DNA of 64,000 bases from a virus, in IMG/VR virus record IMGVR_UViG_3300033149_002250, positions 1 through 64,000 of that record. One strand, 5' to 3'. Shown here in pieces: positions 15,427-24,707 of the stretch. Both the position numbers and the translations under genes were made by a program. How positions within the stretch are numbered: position 1 is the first letter of the stretch; each line of letters begins with the position of its first letter. The notes under the pieces are model-generated. The model was not told the origin of the DNA. It searched no databases and saw only the letters and a list, made by a program, of their open reading frames with translations.

Positions 15427-17930
15427 TCCAAGCCGTAGATCGCCAGCCGTTCATCGGTCTGGTAACAACTCAGGCTGAGACTGAAATAGCGGCGGCTCTC
15501 ACCCTTGCGGCGGGCCTTGAGTCGCCACGGCAACCTGGCATAACCGGGGGCGTCCCCGAGGCTGCCTGGCTGCAATTTCAGTGGCACCTTGGCTGCGCTC
15601 TCACCGTCGGTGACAACCACCCTGTCTATGCTGCCGCCGCCGCGCATCACTTCCGGGCTCGTCTGGTCGTCGAGATAGGCTTCGGCGAGCAGGTGATGAT
15701 TGCCGGATGTGGGCGGATACAGCACCGCCAATACCCGCTGGCCGGAGTCCTCTCTGCGTTCCACTTCCGGGATGATCGCCGGCCCCGAGTGATATGTGGC
15801 CGGGATGGCCCCGATGGCGTATTGGCTGGTCGTATCCGGCGTAATGTCCCAATCCTCCGAGACCTGGATTTGGGTGGTGCTGGGTCTGGCGGAAATGACC
15901 CGTACTTGCCCCCGCCCGGTGCCCCACACGATGCACACCGGGGCGCCCACTACGTCCGTCCCGAAGTTGGCGTTGCTGTCGGTCAAAGTGTTCGCGGTGG
16001 CGGAAGTGGCGGTGCCGGTAACGGCGTCCACCCAGTCGCTCGCGCCCTCGTTGAGCAGCAGCATCTTGCCGCTCGGGCCACCCACCAGCGTGCGGATGGC
16101 ATCGCCAGCAACAATCCGACACTTGCCGGCCAGGCCGATCTGGTAGCTCTCGGTCCACCATGCCTTGGTGGCCGGGCAGTAACAAAGGGCTCTGGTGGGG
16201 TACGTCCCGCCGTCTCCGGTCAAGGCAAGATGAAACCGCACCACGCCCTCGTTGACCTCGGCGGACGTGAAGAACCACTTTTTCTTGGACCAGTCGATCT
16301 CGCCATCCCGGAAATAGTCCTGCACGGGGCCGCTGAGGGCCTCCATACCCCGAGGGCTGATGGCCCAGGCACCCAGTTGGTCCCAGAGGTAAACCGTGTC
16401 GCCAAGGAAGTCCCAGCACTGCTGGTTGAGCAGCCCCCGATAGAAAGCCAAGGTGGGAATCATGTCGATGGCCGGTTGCCTCACGAAGCTGGCCCGGTAG
16501 GTGTGGCGCTCTTTGCACAGGTAGAGCGTGCTGCCCGCCGGGATGGCCCCCACCAGAGCATCGTTGTCGTCCGTGTTCTCCTGAATCACCACTTGGTTCT
16601 GTGCCGCTGGCACGGCCTCTGGCAAATCCTGCTCCGAGTACACCAGCAAGTTCCGCTCGCTGGGATCGCCGTACACCTGTGCCCCGGCGGACACCAGTGT
16701 GCTGACTGCCACATCGCCGCTCTCGGAAAGGCTGAGGGTGGGGGTGCCACCGGGCTCCGAGTAGGCCGTCACCTGCTCGGGCCGGTAGCCGTCGCGGTAG
16801 ATGTACCGTCCCACGATCTCCGTTGTCCAGTCGCTCACGTTGTTCTGATAGTCGTCGAGACTTAACATCAACGGCACCAGGTAGAACATCCGGTCCTGGA
16901 AAGGCACGGCCACCTGGAAGTGCGCGCTGGGTACGTCGTAGCGGCGTGCGTTGACGGTGCCATCGGGGTTGTAGATCGGAAGGGCGGTACTGTCCTGTAG
17001 CGTTGAGTCGTCTGCATCGTCGGCGACGTAGCCGCTGATAGTCCACGTGCCGCCGGTTCCGCTAGACGTGTAGGCGATGTCGGTGTCCACCGTCGTGTCC
17101 GTGACGGCCGTAACCTCATGCGTGGTGTTGTAGGCGGCGACACTGTGGCCCGTCACTTCGATCTTTGCGCCCACGACCAGATTGTGTCCGCTGGGCAGGG
17201 TGAATTGCACGTTGCCGGAGCCATTGTCTGCGCTGCTGGTGATCAAGCCCCTGTTGCCGATGGTGGCAACCAAGTACACCGTGGTGCTCTGCCCTGCGGT
17301 GCTGCGGAACAATTCCACCACGCTCACGCGGTAGGTGCTCCCGGCCGCGTCGGTCTCGGTGCTAGCTGCGATAGCCCACTCGAAGTGGTCGCTGCTGCTG
17401 GCGCTGACGCTGCTGAGCGCAGAGAGACTGCTGTAGTTCCCCTGGGCGTCCTTGTAGCGGTAGCCGCAGGAGTAGGAGCCCGTGATGCTTCCCGAGCCGG
17501 ACGCCGAGATGGTCGGCGCGCTGCTCGGTGCGGTGATGCCCAGCTTCCAGACGTTCTTGCCGTCGTAGATGGTGCCCCGCTGCAACCCGTTCACGCGAAT
17601 CAGCTTCCCAAAACGGTCCTGCGCGAAGCTGCTGGGGTGGTAGGCAGAAACACCCGTCTCCAAGGGCTGGTTCGCCGCCGGCAGGTTGCCGAGGTAAACC
17701 TTGCCGTCCGAGGTCTGGAAGGCTGCATAATGGCGGGTGGGCGGCCGGAAGCCGTAGGCGGCTATCACCTGCGCAGTTGCCCCAGTGTCCTCCTCGAAGG
17801 TGGCGGGGCGCAGACCCTTGCGTACTTGCAGCACCCCTGGCTTGACGCACTGGAAGTTGTCCTGAATCTGCGCACCGCCCGGCGGGAGGTCGTGCGGGTT
17901 GACATCGGACATAAGCCCAGGCCATTGCAT
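15408..17930 (-). CDS. Tail nozzle-like / tail tubular protein
   Basis: 840 aa. The start MQWPGLMSDVNPHDLPPGGAQIQDNFQCVKPGVLQVRKG is the form seen in podovirus tail hub proteins ('no more than N.P..L..G...N......G.L..R.G'). The body is beta-rich with repeated strands, suiting a propeller-like nozzle (P22 gp10 / T7 gp12 type). Residues about 230-300 hold the beta module shared with the collar protein. It adjoins the tail adaptor gene with no gap, the usual adaptor-nozzle order. Confidence 0.7.
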   Translation of the reverse strand: MQWPGLMSDVNPHDLPPGGAQIQDNFQCVKPGVLQVRKGLRPATFEEDTGATAQVIAAYGFRPPTRHYAAFQTSDGKVYLGNLPAANQPLETGVSAYHPSSFAQDRFGKLIRVNGLQRGTIYDGKNVWKLGITAPSSAPTISASGSGSITGSYSCGYRYKDAQGNYSSLSALSSVSASSSDHFEWAIAASTETDAAGSTYRVSVVELFRSTAGQSTTVYLVATIGNRGLITSSADNGSGNVQFTLPSGHNLVVGAKIEVTGHSVAAYNTTHEVTAVTDTTVDTDIAYTSSGTGGTWTISGYVADDADDSTLQDSTALPIYNPDGTVNARRYDVPSAHFQVAVPFQDRMFYLVPLMLSLDDYQNNVSDWTTEIVGRYIYRDGYRPEQVTAYSEPGGTPTLSLSESGDVAVSTLVSAGAQVYGDPSERNLLVYSEQDLPEAVPAAQNQVVIQENTDDNDALVGAIPAGSTLYLCKERHTYRASFVRQPAIDMIPTLAFYRGLLNQQCWDFLGDTVYLWDQLGAWAISPRGMEALSGPVQDYFRDGEIDWSKKKWFFTSAEVNEGVVRFHLALTGDGGTYPTRALCYCPATKAWWTESYQIGLAGKCRIVAGDAIRTLVGGPSGKMLLLNEGASDWVDAVTGTATSATANTLTDSNANFGTDVVGAPVCIVWGTGRGQVRVISARPSTTQIQVSEDWDITPDTTSQYAIGAIPATYHSGPAIIPEVERREDSGQRVLAVLYPPTSGNHHLLAEAYLDDQTSPEVMRGGGSIDRVVVTDGESAAKVPLKLQPGSLGDAPGYARLPWRLKARRKGESRRYFSLSLSCYQTDERLAIYGLEWQEPR
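17031..17227. repeat. Shared beta-module, copy 2 (in nozzle-like protein)
   Basis: Encodes the partner of the module at 14344-14540, including the identical peptide AYNTTH and the paired motifs SGHNL and GGTW. DNA similarity is visible along the whole block (for example the shared GTGGTGTTGTA). Domain duplication or exchange between neighbouring tail genes is the likely origin. Confidence 0.8.
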
Positions 17931-19124
17931 CTACGCGCTCCTTCCGCCGATGTAGATTACGCCATAGGCGAGCTTCCACGCCTCGTCTTGGAATCCGCCC
18001 GCCGACAGCGGTTGCGGCCCCCTGCCGTCAACCGCCCTGGCCCGCCTCTTGGCCTGGCGGAACCGGGAGTACGCCTCGGCCACCCGCTCAGGCATGGACA
18101 TCGCGGCCAAGTAATACTCTGCGCCCCGGTACAAGGCGTCCAGCATGTAGCGAGGCAGGTCCAGCGGGTCCGAAATCGTGAAGTGGTCCCCCAGCTTGCC
18201 GGTGGTCCACGTCGAGTCCACCAGCAGTTGCGCCGGGTCTTGTTGGGTAACTGACGTGATGACTCTCTGCTCGGTGTAACGATTGACGCCCAACCTGGTC
18301 GGCGGCTCGCTGGCGCCGCTCCGGGAGAGGCGCAGTACAGCCCCAACCACATCGTCGGTCACGGCCAAGCCGGTGAAGGTGGCGGTAGTAGAGCCCGCCG
18401 CCGCCGTACTCAACCTTGCCGACCCCTGGCTGCTGTAGCGGCTGAATCCGTCATGCACCAGCTCGCGCGGAGCCCGGTTGTAAACGATGTCCAGCGTGCT
18501 GGCCGCGGTGGGGTAGCCAGCGAGAAAGACGGCCTGCTGCCCGTACAGATCGGGATGACCGGCAATGGTCCAGTAGAAGGGCCGTCCCGAGAACGTCAGC
18601 TGCCGTTCGCGGTAGAGCCATTCCTGGAGGCTGGGCATGTAGGCCGTGCGCCACTGGCCTTTTTCGTCCTCAATGCCCTCGATGCCCAGCATGTCTGCTG
18701 GCAGCGGGTACACGGATCGAAACATGACGTAGCTGGTGCCCTCCGCCACGTCCTCGGCGGGGCAGAAATCAGGTTCCAGCGTAAACTGGGTGTCACTGAC
18801 GCGCTCCGAAACCTTATACACATTGCTGTCGTCTCCGAACAGCACATGGGCGTAGCGTGCCCAAGTCGGCACAGTGGCTCCGCTGAGTGTCGCCGTGCGG
18901 GTCGAGGCCGTGACACTCACCGTGCCCTCGGACTGGGGCTCGGTGAGTGTAATCCGGTAATGCGACGTGAAGAACCGCCACCGGCAGGTGGACACCAAAT
19001 CCTCGTAGGCGTCAAGCACTGCGCGGTGCAGCCGATTGTCCTCGGCGGCCAGAGGCAGGGCATGCGCCCATTCACGCAGGTGGTCGATGGCGTCCCGGTA
19101 GGTGTGCAGCATTACGCTTGCCAT
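17931..19124 (-). CDS. Tail adaptor-like (head-tail connector) protein
   Basis: 397 aa. N-terminal helical part (TYRDAIDHLREWAHALPLAAEDNRLHRAVLDAYEDLVSTCRWRFF) then beta segments, and a C-terminal helix with RYMLDALYRGAEYYLAAMSMPERVAEAYSRFRQAKRRARAVDGR. This layout fits adaptors of the P22 gp4 / T7 gp11 type that sit under the portal and bind the nozzle. Residues 69-120 and 245-300 look like two related beta inserts (TATLSGATVPTWARYAHVLF, TATFTGLAVTDDVVGAVLRL). Confidence 0.65.
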   Translation of the reverse strand: MASVMLHTYRDAIDHLREWAHALPLAAEDNRLHRAVLDAYEDLVSTCRWRFFTSHYRITLTEPQSEGTVSVTASTRTATLSGATVPTWARYAHVLFGDDSNVYKVSERVSDTQFTLEPDFCPAEDVAEGTSYVMFRSVYPLPADMLGIEGIEDEKGQWRTAYMPSLQEWLYRERQLTFSGRPFYWTIAGHPDLYGQQAVFLAGYPTAASTLDIVYNRAPRELVHDGFSRYSSQGSARLSTAAAGSTTATFTGLAVTDDVVGAVLRLSRSGASEPPTRLGVNRYTEQRVITSVTQQDPAQLLVDSTWTTGKLGDHFTISDPLDLPRYMLDALYRGAEYYLAAMSMPERVAEAYSRFRQAKRRARAVDGRGPQPLSAGGFQDEAWKLAYGVIYIGGRSA

Positions 19125-19140
19125 GGTCTCCCTCGCCTTG

Positions 19141-20226
19141 TCAGTCCCTTCGCTGGTATGAAGCCGCCGTTGGCCGCAGGGCCGCCGCCCACTCGGACAA
19201 GTCGGGGTATTCTACGCTCGCCGCCGGTTCGGAGGGGAAGTAGGTGGCGTCCAATTGGGCCATCATGTCGTTGAGGTCATCATGCAGGGCGTACAGTGGC
19301 ACGCCACCGCCTTCTCCGCCGACTGATTGCACCATCAGCAGCAGTGGCTCACCATCGTAGATGGCGAAGCAGGGGAAGCCGCTGTCGCCGCCGATGATCT
19401 GCTCGTAAAATGCTTGCCGCGTGGCGTCGGTGGGCTCGTAGGTGAACGCAAAAGGGTATTGGCTGTTGTGCGTGGTCAACCTGGGGCGCCAATCGAACAC
19501 CAGCGCGTTGCCCTGCTGGTCAAACCAAGTTACGGCGACCCTCTCGGTGCCCACCAGCAAATCCGCCCAGTAGGGCGGCAACAGTCTGGCGCAGGCGATT
19601 TCCTCCGGCAGCGGCTCATCGAGCACCCCCACGGCCACGTCGTAGCTCAGGTATGAGTCTGGCGGGTCGTATGGCGTGTAGTCGGGGTGTACGAGCACTC
19701 CCCGCGGCCTGCGGTCGATGGTCTGGCTCCCGTCCGATGTAATCCAGCGAAGGGTGGGGCTGCCGGCCACCCAATTGTCCGCGTCGTCCTGGTTCTCCCA
19801 GAAGTGTGCCGCGATGACGAAGTGCCGCCGGCTTATCAGGGTCGGGTGCCAAGTGATGTACCAGCCGGTGCTCTCGTGCCGCGCGACGGCCAAGGCGCTG
19901 AAGTCCACGTCAGCCGCCCAGCAATCGGCATTGATCGCCACTTCGCCAGTAAGGGCGTTTAACGTATGGTGGTTCTTGGCCGTGCTTGGGTCAAGGCCAG
20001 CTATCCGCTTGTCAATCGCCTCGCTCAGTGCCGCGCCTAGCCAGCTTGACGAGCGGCCGTACAGCGTGTAGGCGACCGGGCGCTGACCGAGGGGGGCCGC
20101 GCTCCCCGCGATGCGCAGGCACGGAGTGGCAACGTCAGGGTAGCGATGCCGACCATGCGTTGCATCTGCTGGGTCGCCCGGTTCAAATGGCGGCCAAGCG
20201 TTCAGGATGTCCAGGATGCTGACCAT
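19141..20226 (-). CDS. Trypsin-fold serine protease in the tail gene cluster
   Basis: 361 aa. A complete chymotrypsin-like triad can be read in order: His141 in SRRHFVIAAHFW (compare TAAHC), Asp196 in SYDVAVGVL, and Ser282 in IGGDSGFPCF (compare GDSG). Spacing is normal for the fold. It follows the tail adaptor and overlaps the next virion gene by one base. It could cleave virion proteins during maturation or act on the host surface; which is unknown. The family assignment rests on motifs seen here. Confidence 0.75.
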   Translation of the reverse strand: MVSILDILNAWPPFEPGDPADATHGRHRYPDVATPCLRIAGSAAPLGQRPVAYTLYGRSSSWLGAALSEAIDKRIAGLDPSTAKNHHTLNALTGEVAINADCWAADVDFSALAVARHESTGWYITWHPTLISRRHFVIAAHFWENQDDADNWVAGSPTLRWITSDGSQTIDRRPRGVLVHPDYTPYDPPDSYLSYDVAVGVLDEPLPEEIACARLLPPYWADLLVGTERVAVTWFDQQGNALVFDWRPRLTTHNSQYPFAFTYEPTDATRQAFYEQIIGGDSGFPCFAIYDGEPLLLMVQSVGGEGGGVPLYALHDDLNDMMAQLDATYFPSEPAASVEYPDLSEWAAALRPTAASYQRRD

Positions 20227-21677
20227 CAGGAGGGTTCCGTAGGCGGCCCCAACGTCTGCTGGTAGCCGCTAGTCGAAATGCTCTGCTCCGTAACCACTGT
20301 ACCGTCCTCCTTCTTGACCTTGATCTTGTTATCAAGGGTTCGCTCGGCGGAACGGAATCGCTGGATCAGCCACATGACCCATCCGGTGAAGGTGGTGGGT
20401 TTGCCGGTTGGCTCGGCTGCGCTGATCTGATCCAAGCCGTCGGACGCCAGCTTGTAGCCGGTCTTGTCCTCGTTGGTGGACACAGTGACCTTCTCGCCAT
20501 CCAGCGTGGCCTTAACATCCGTGTCAGAGAAGTTGAGCTTGTCGGTCTGGCTTTTTACGTCCGAGACAGCAGCATCCAAGTAGCCGATATTCGCCTTCAC
20601 GTTATCGGCAGCAGTATCACTACCACTGATCTTGACCGCATCCGCCAGAGCGTAGCCATCGGAATCGGTCTGCAGCTTGTAGTCGGTATTCGCCAGAATC
20701 GCCCCGGCAATTCCGGTGTAGGACAGCATGGATGTATGTGTCACGTACACTTGGTCGATGTATAAGGTCGTGCCTGTGTCGAGCCCCGTGCCGTAGAATC
20801 GAACGCGAACCTTGTTCTTGTCGGCACCCTCTGCGGTATTCTTGTGCCGCGAGAATAGCGGTACGACTCGCACTTCGTCATCATCTTCGTTGCTTCCGGT
20901 TTTACCTACGAATCCGCCCAGCGGAGGCACAACCGGCTCCCAGTCGCCAGCATCCCAGTCACGGACCTCAATGCTAACGCTGTCCTGCCCGCTAGGGGGA
21001 CTGCCTTCGTGTAGTCGGCCCTTCACATGCAGGTCCACAGGAATGGAATCATCATCCAGTGTGAACTCATAGTACACGTCAATCGTGGTGTCGTTTTCTG
21101 GGCCATCCGACGTGATGACATGGTACTTCCTGTCGAGCCCGTGTGTATTTTCGTAAGAAGTCTCGCCTTCATCTCCAGTTTGAATGTGGTATCCGTCCGC
21201 CACCACCCCCACGCTCGCCGCTGCCACGCCGATGTTGTAAACGGCGGTGAGCACCTCAGAGACAGCGGTATCCAGGTTGGCGATGTTGGCTTCCACGTTG
21301 TCCGCTGCCGTGCTACTGCTGCTGATCTCTACTGCATCGACTTTGAGGTAATCACTGCCACCGACCAGCGAATCATAGACGTTGGCAGGCAGCACGATAA
21401 AGTCCCGCCACACGGGTAGCGCGCCGGAGACACTTATCGCTACGCGCAGTCGCCCGAGGGTGTTGGTGTCGGTTTCGTCCAGGGGCACATCGTAGTAGCC
21501 GTTTTCATCATGTGTGGCGCCAGCGGAATTGTGGGTCTGTGCAAAGTTCCCGCCGTTCTTGGAGATACGAATGTCGGCCTGCCCGATGCTGAGCCCGGTT
21601 TCAGGCGTCTTGCCGTCCGTATCATCCACGAACGGACCCATCTTTACCGTTGCCGCAGTTGACTGCTTAAGCCACAT
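20226..21677 (-). CDS. Tail/receptor-binding structural protein
   Basis: 483 aa. The N-terminus (WLKQSTAATVKMGPFVDDTDGKTPETGLSI, then DENGYYDVPLDETDTNTLGRLRVAI) is a small beta domain common at the start of phage tail or capsid-surface proteins. It contains an internal repeat: VDAVEISSSSTAADNVEANIANLDTAVSEV near residue 113 and ADAVKISGSDTAADNVKANIGYLDAAVSDV near 345. Residues 185-305 form a jelly-roll-like beta region. Likely trimeric surface or tail protein. Confidence 0.6.
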   Translation of the reverse strand: MWLKQSTAATVKMGPFVDDTDGKTPETGLSIGQADIRISKNGGNFAQTHNSAGATHDENGYYDVPLDETDTNTLGRLRVAISVSGALPVWRDFIVLPANVYDSLVGGSDYLKVDAVEISSSSTAADNVEANIANLDTAVSEVLTAVYNIGVAAASVGVVADGYHIQTGDEGETSYENTHGLDRKYHVITSDGPENDTTIDVYYEFTLDDDSIPVDLHVKGRLHEGSPPSGQDSVSIEVRDWDAGDWEPVVPPLGGFVGKTGSNEDDDEVRVVPLFSRHKNTAEGADKNKVRVRFYGTGLDTGTTLYIDQVYVTHTSMLSYTGIAGAILANTDYKLQTDSDGYALADAVKISGSDTAADNVKANIGYLDAAVSDVKSQTDKLNFSDTDVKATLDGEKVTVSTNEDKTGYKLASDGLDQISAAEPTGKPTTFTGWVMWLIQRFRSAERTLDNKIKVKKEDGTVVTEQSISTSGYQQTLGPPTEPS

Positions 21678-22461
21678 TGCTACTCATTCTCTGGTAGTCC
21701 GGGAAGATTCGCCTGCGTGGCGGCAGAATCAGCGGCACGCCGCCAACCCGTAAATCGACGTTGCCGGGATCGGCCAAGGCGGCGATTTCGGAAGGAGTGA
21801 GCGAACGAGAGAACAGGACCGGCTCAGCTATGTCGCCTACAAATTCGTGCTTTATAAGATAATCGCACCCAACGTAAAGAGGGCGGGTACCAGTAATTGA
21901 GCCCGCACAACTGGCTGTGTCCGTTTGCTGTTGGCCATCGACATATATGCGCATTTGGCCGCTGTGCCGCACACCGACGATATGTTGCCAATCGCCGGTT
22001 GGAGGTGCATCGCTATCAATTGTCTGTATGGTATCTGCAAAGATCGCAAATGTCCATTGCCCGCTATCAGTATCGTTTTGGGTTAAATAGTAGCCCCTCT
22101 CACGGTTGGTATAACGATAAACCAGTCGCCTGTTGGCCACCGTAGAAGAAGGATGCGCCCAGGCTGCGCAGGTAAAATCAGAGGTAAAATTGTAGTGCGT
22201 ACTGTTCGGGGCCATGACGTGCTCATCGATTCCTTCAAAGGTCATTGCCCACCGCCTCAATTCCGGCACCCACACCCAATCCGTCTGTGGGTCCATATTG
22301 ATCAGCGTACCATGATTCCCGTAAACCGACCCGTCATACATTCGGCTCCCGCCCGGCACTAATCCGCCGCCGAAGAATACCAGCCCCTGCGCCAGCGGAC
22401 TGGCAGGGTTGAGCCGGAAATTCGGCGGGCGTTCTGTCATGCGGGGGTAGAGGAGGCTCAT
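21667..22461 (-). CDS. LamG / concanavalin A-like domain protein
   Basis: 264 aa. Contains a LamG-type lectin domain (about residues 75-235): FTSDFTCAAWAHPSS, GYYLTQNDTDSGQWTFAI, GDWQHIVGVRHSGQMRIYVDGQ, and LYVGCDYLIKHEFVGDIAEPVLFSRSLTPSEIAAL. Such domains bind glycans and are frequent in phage receptor-binding proteins and in planctomycete genomes. Overlaps the upstream gene by 4 bases. Confidence 0.85.
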   Translation of the reverse strand: MSLLYPRMTERPPNFRLNPASPLAQGLVFFGGGLVPGGSRMYDGSVYGNHGTLINMDPQTDWVWVPELRRWAMTFEGIDEHVMAPNSTHYNFTSDFTCAAWAHPSSTVANRRLVYRYTNRERGYYLTQNDTDSGQWTFAIFADTIQTIDSDAPPTGDWQHIVGVRHSGQMRIYVDGQQQTDTASCAGSITGTRPLYVGCDYLIKHEFVGDIAEPVLFSRSLTPSEIAALADPGNVDLRVGGVPLILPPRRRIFPDYQRMSSNVA

Positions 22462-22886
22462 TCGGTACTCTCCAAGTAGGCCAGGCCCAACTCCGCCGTT
22501 ACTTTCAAATCGTCACTGGAGTTGTTGTTGCGGTACAAGAACCGGCAGTAGCGTTGCGGCACGGCGAATTCGCAGTGACGTGAAAGCGTCAAGCTGGAGC
22601 CCGTATCGCTGTCCACGTGGGCAAAAATCGGATGGCCCTGTCCGTCATCGGGCCAGTTGGTGTTGTCGTCGCTGAATTGCACCAGCACCTCCAGGTCGAT
22701 ACCTTCCGTCGGACTTCCCTCGTTGTTTTCAATCTTGAACGTAGCTACCGCATACAGAGGTGCATACCCAGAGGTGGTGTCTCGACAATCTGTGCTGTTC
22801 CCGGCGCTCCACGTCCCCCCAGCCGACACCACCTTCTGGTTGTCAACCGTACCCATTCCTGGGAATGTTACCCCGTAGTAGGCCAT
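22458..22886 (-). CDS. Hypothetical virion protein
   Basis: 142 aa, beta-rich (VVSAGGTWSAGNSTDCRDTTSGYAPLYAVATFKIENNEGSPTEGIDLEVLVQFSDDNTNW). Looks like a small jelly-roll surface or decoration protein seen near tail fibres. Overlaps the LamG gene (ATGA coupling). Confidence 0.6.
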   Translation of the reverse strand: MAYYGVTFPGMGTVDNQKVVSAGGTWSAGNSTDCRDTTSGYAPLYAVATFKIENNEGSPTEGIDLEVLVQFSDDNTNWPDDGQGHPIFAHVDSDTGSSLTLSRHCEFAVPQRYCRFLYRNNNSSDDLKVTAELGLAYLESTE

Positions 22887-22899
22887 CTCTTACCTCCGT

Positions 22900-23286
22900 C
22901 TATTGCTTGTTCATCGCGTAGCCCCAGAATCGTAGCTTCGCAGCCAGACGATGTGGTGCCGTGCGACTGATCGCGTTGTACCGGGCAATCGCCTTGTTCC
23001 GAAGCGCGGCGGGCGTCTCAAACTCGGAAGGCAATACGTGCATGGTTTCGACCACTTCCATGATCTCGCCCGATTGCAGCTTGGCCTTCTCCGCGGCGCC
23101 GATCTCCCAATCTTTCGGATTGTCGGGATCGGCCGCATCCGGCAACACTGAACTGCCACCTTCGCCACTCTTTACGAGTGCTTCGCGGTAGCTCACCCCC
23201 ACCTGATTCACCTCATCGGCAACTGGAATGTGGAATACCAGCCGCACCATGTTGCGTGTTCGTTCGAGCACGTGAATGTCAGCCAT
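22900..23286 (-). CDS. Hypothetical phage protein
   Basis: 128 aa. Pattern VRLVFHIPVADEVNQVGVSYREALV, WEIGAAEKAKLQSGEIMEVVETM, and RYNAISRTAPHRLAAKLRFWGY resembles small phage proteins found between tail-fibre and holin genes. Function unknown. Confidence 0.65.
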   Translation of the reverse strand: MADIHVLERTRNMVRLVFHIPVADEVNQVGVSYREALVKSGEGGSSVLPDAADPDNPKDWEIGAAEKAKLQSGEIMEVVETMHVLPSEFETPAALRNKAIARYNAISRTAPHRLAAKLRFWGYAMNKQ

Positions 23287-23464
23287 CGGTCTGTTCCTTC
23301 TCGGCCTGGCGCACGCGAATATGGACCACCGTTTCCCCCAGGTCCATGCCGAAAACCTGCTTCACCCGGATTTCCAGCCCGTACTGCGCGAAGCGGGACA
23401 AAACTCTGGCGGCTACTGTCGCCAAGACTCCCAGTTGGCCCAGTTGTGGTTTCGTGTCATTCAT
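23279..23464 (-). CDS. Hypothetical small protein
   Basis: 61 aa, overlapping both neighbours by 8 bases, which suggests coupled translation. Sequence GQLGVLATVAARVLSRFAQYGLEIRVKQVFGMDLGETVVHIRVR has an amphipathic helix and two strands. No family recognised. Confidence 0.5.
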   Translation of the reverse strand: MNDTKPQLGQLGVLATVAARVLSRFAQYGLEIRVKQVFGMDLGETVVHIRVRQAEKEQTDG

Positions 23465-23741
23465 GCTGTTGCAACCTCTCTTGAAGCTCTTTCTCCGTCA
23501 GCATGCACGGACGGGAAAGAAGTTGATCTCGAATCTGGCTCATCAATTCGCGCGACTGTCCGGCCGTACTGGACACGGCGTCCAACGCAAGCGTGTTACC
23601 CCGAATGATCTCGCCGGTCTCCTTGAGAACCTTGAGCAGTTGCCTTATCAGCCACACGACTACCCCCAGCAACAAGAGCGCAAACCCCGCGAAACCGTAC
23701 TGAATGACCGGGCTCCATGTTTGCAGCAGTGTTTCATTCAT
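23457..23741 (-). CDS. Holin-like membrane protein
   Basis: 94 aa from the ATG at 23741. One membrane segment (YGFAGFALLLLGVVVWLIRQLL, about 15-36) is followed by a charged amphipathic helical tail. This suits a holin or a phage 'LysB-like' inner-membrane protein. The start overlaps the stop of the preceding tiny gene as TGATG, which decides the start. It sits next to a papain-like peptidase, a plausible lysis cassette. Confidence 0.6.
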   Translation of the reverse strand: MNETLLQTWSPVIQYGFAGFALLLLGVVVWLIRQLLKVLKETGEIIRGNTLALDAVSSTAGQSRELMSQIRDQLLSRPCMLTEKELQERLQQHE

Positions 23742-23830
23742 CACATGTACCATATCTTCCAGAATAGCCAGGCAAGCACAAACCGAATGAACTCCCGCCA
23801 AGTGACTGGCGGGCGTTCACAAATCTTCAT
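23741..23830 (-). CDS. Possible 29-aa membrane peptide
   Basis: 29 codons ending in TGA that overlaps the next ATG (TGATG). The C-terminal half FIRFVLAWLFWKIWYM is strongly hydrophobic and aromatic, as in tiny phage membrane peptides. The exact stop-start overlap with the holin-like gene and its place in the only gap of this cassette support it. A lysis accessory role is a guess. Confidence 0.45.
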   Translation of the reverse strand: MKICERPPVTWREFIRFVLAWLFWKIWYM

Positions 23831-23855
23831 CAGGCGCACCAGCCTCCGAGTGCGC

Positions 23856-24707
23856 CTACTCAACCGCGTCTGTGGCGAGCCGGAAAGCATAGGCACTATA
23901 CTCCCAAGCGATGCGATTGTGCGAGAGACTACCGAACCCATTGTCGCCCCAATCTGCTCCCCAACTGTTCTCGTAGAGTAGCCTGTCCTTCGCCAGGAGC
24001 TTCACCGCCAGAATGGCATGTCCGGGATAGCCGAAGTACACTGGCATTCCGTACAGCAAAGCAGAAGCGAACTCATCCCAGTTGGTTACTTCCCAGAACT
24101 CCAACAGGCGGTGAGCCTTGGCGGCATCGTAGGCTTCGGCGCTGGGCCTGGTTCGCCAGCCCTTGCTTCGCGGCCAGACCTCTTCCGGGCAACACCCGTA
24201 TTCCTGGATGAACCGCAGGTTGTCTTGGAGACTCGAACCCCGGTCCACTCCACCCGACGTGGTGTGATAACCGAACCACGGATTGAACTTGGTGGGTTTC
24301 TGCCCCGCCCAGATTTCGCAGACCTCGACCCCGTTGTTGGCACTTTCGGTGGCGCAGGAACCAACCCCGTCCTGATCCATGCGATAGCCGGAGTAGAGGG
24401 CCAAATCTACCGCGTCGCGGTCGGCGATCAGCTTGTCCCACTGGTCGCGGGGAACGGTGGGGAATCCTTCCCGGAAAGCCCTTACCCTCGGGGCAGGAAG
24501 AATGCGATCTCGGATCAAGCCCTTCCTTCGTTGTCGCCACTGGCCGTCTGGCGTGCGGTACAGTGGCGGATTGTCGAGGATCAGCCGTTCCAGCCGATCC
24601 AGGTCGTCCGGCTGCCCGGTGCGGCGCGAACAGGGCTTCTCCTTCAGCGCCGAAAACAGGTCCCGCCAGTCGGACAGGTATCGTTCGACTTGCTTTTGGT
24701 ACTGCAT
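23856..24707 (-). CDS. Papain-like (C1) cysteine peptidase
   Basis: 283 aa. The C1 catalytic set is visible: Gln112 and Cys118 in DQDGVGSCAT, His230 in YPGHAILAV, and Asn247 in YENSWGADWGDNGFG (the NSWG motif). Residues 1-100 form a helical N-terminal part that could be a propeptide. It may cut host or virion proteins, or help lysis, since it lies between a secreted protein and a holin-like gene and no other endolysin is seen here. Overlaps the upstream gene by 64 bases. Confidence 0.82.
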   Translation of the reverse strand: MQYQKQVERYLSDWRDLFSALKEKPCSRRTGQPDDLDRLERLILDNPPLYRTPDGQWRQRRKGLIRDRILPAPRVRAFREGFPTVPRDQWDKLIADRDAVDLALYSGYRMDQDGVGSCATESANNGVEVCEIWAGQKPTKFNPWFGYHTTSGGVDRGSSLQDNLRFIQEYGCCPEEVWPRSKGWRTRPSAEAYDAAKAHRLLEFWEVTNWDEFASALLYGMPVYFGYPGHAILAVKLLAKDRLLYENSWGADWGDNGFGSLSHNRIAWEYSAYAFRLATDAVE

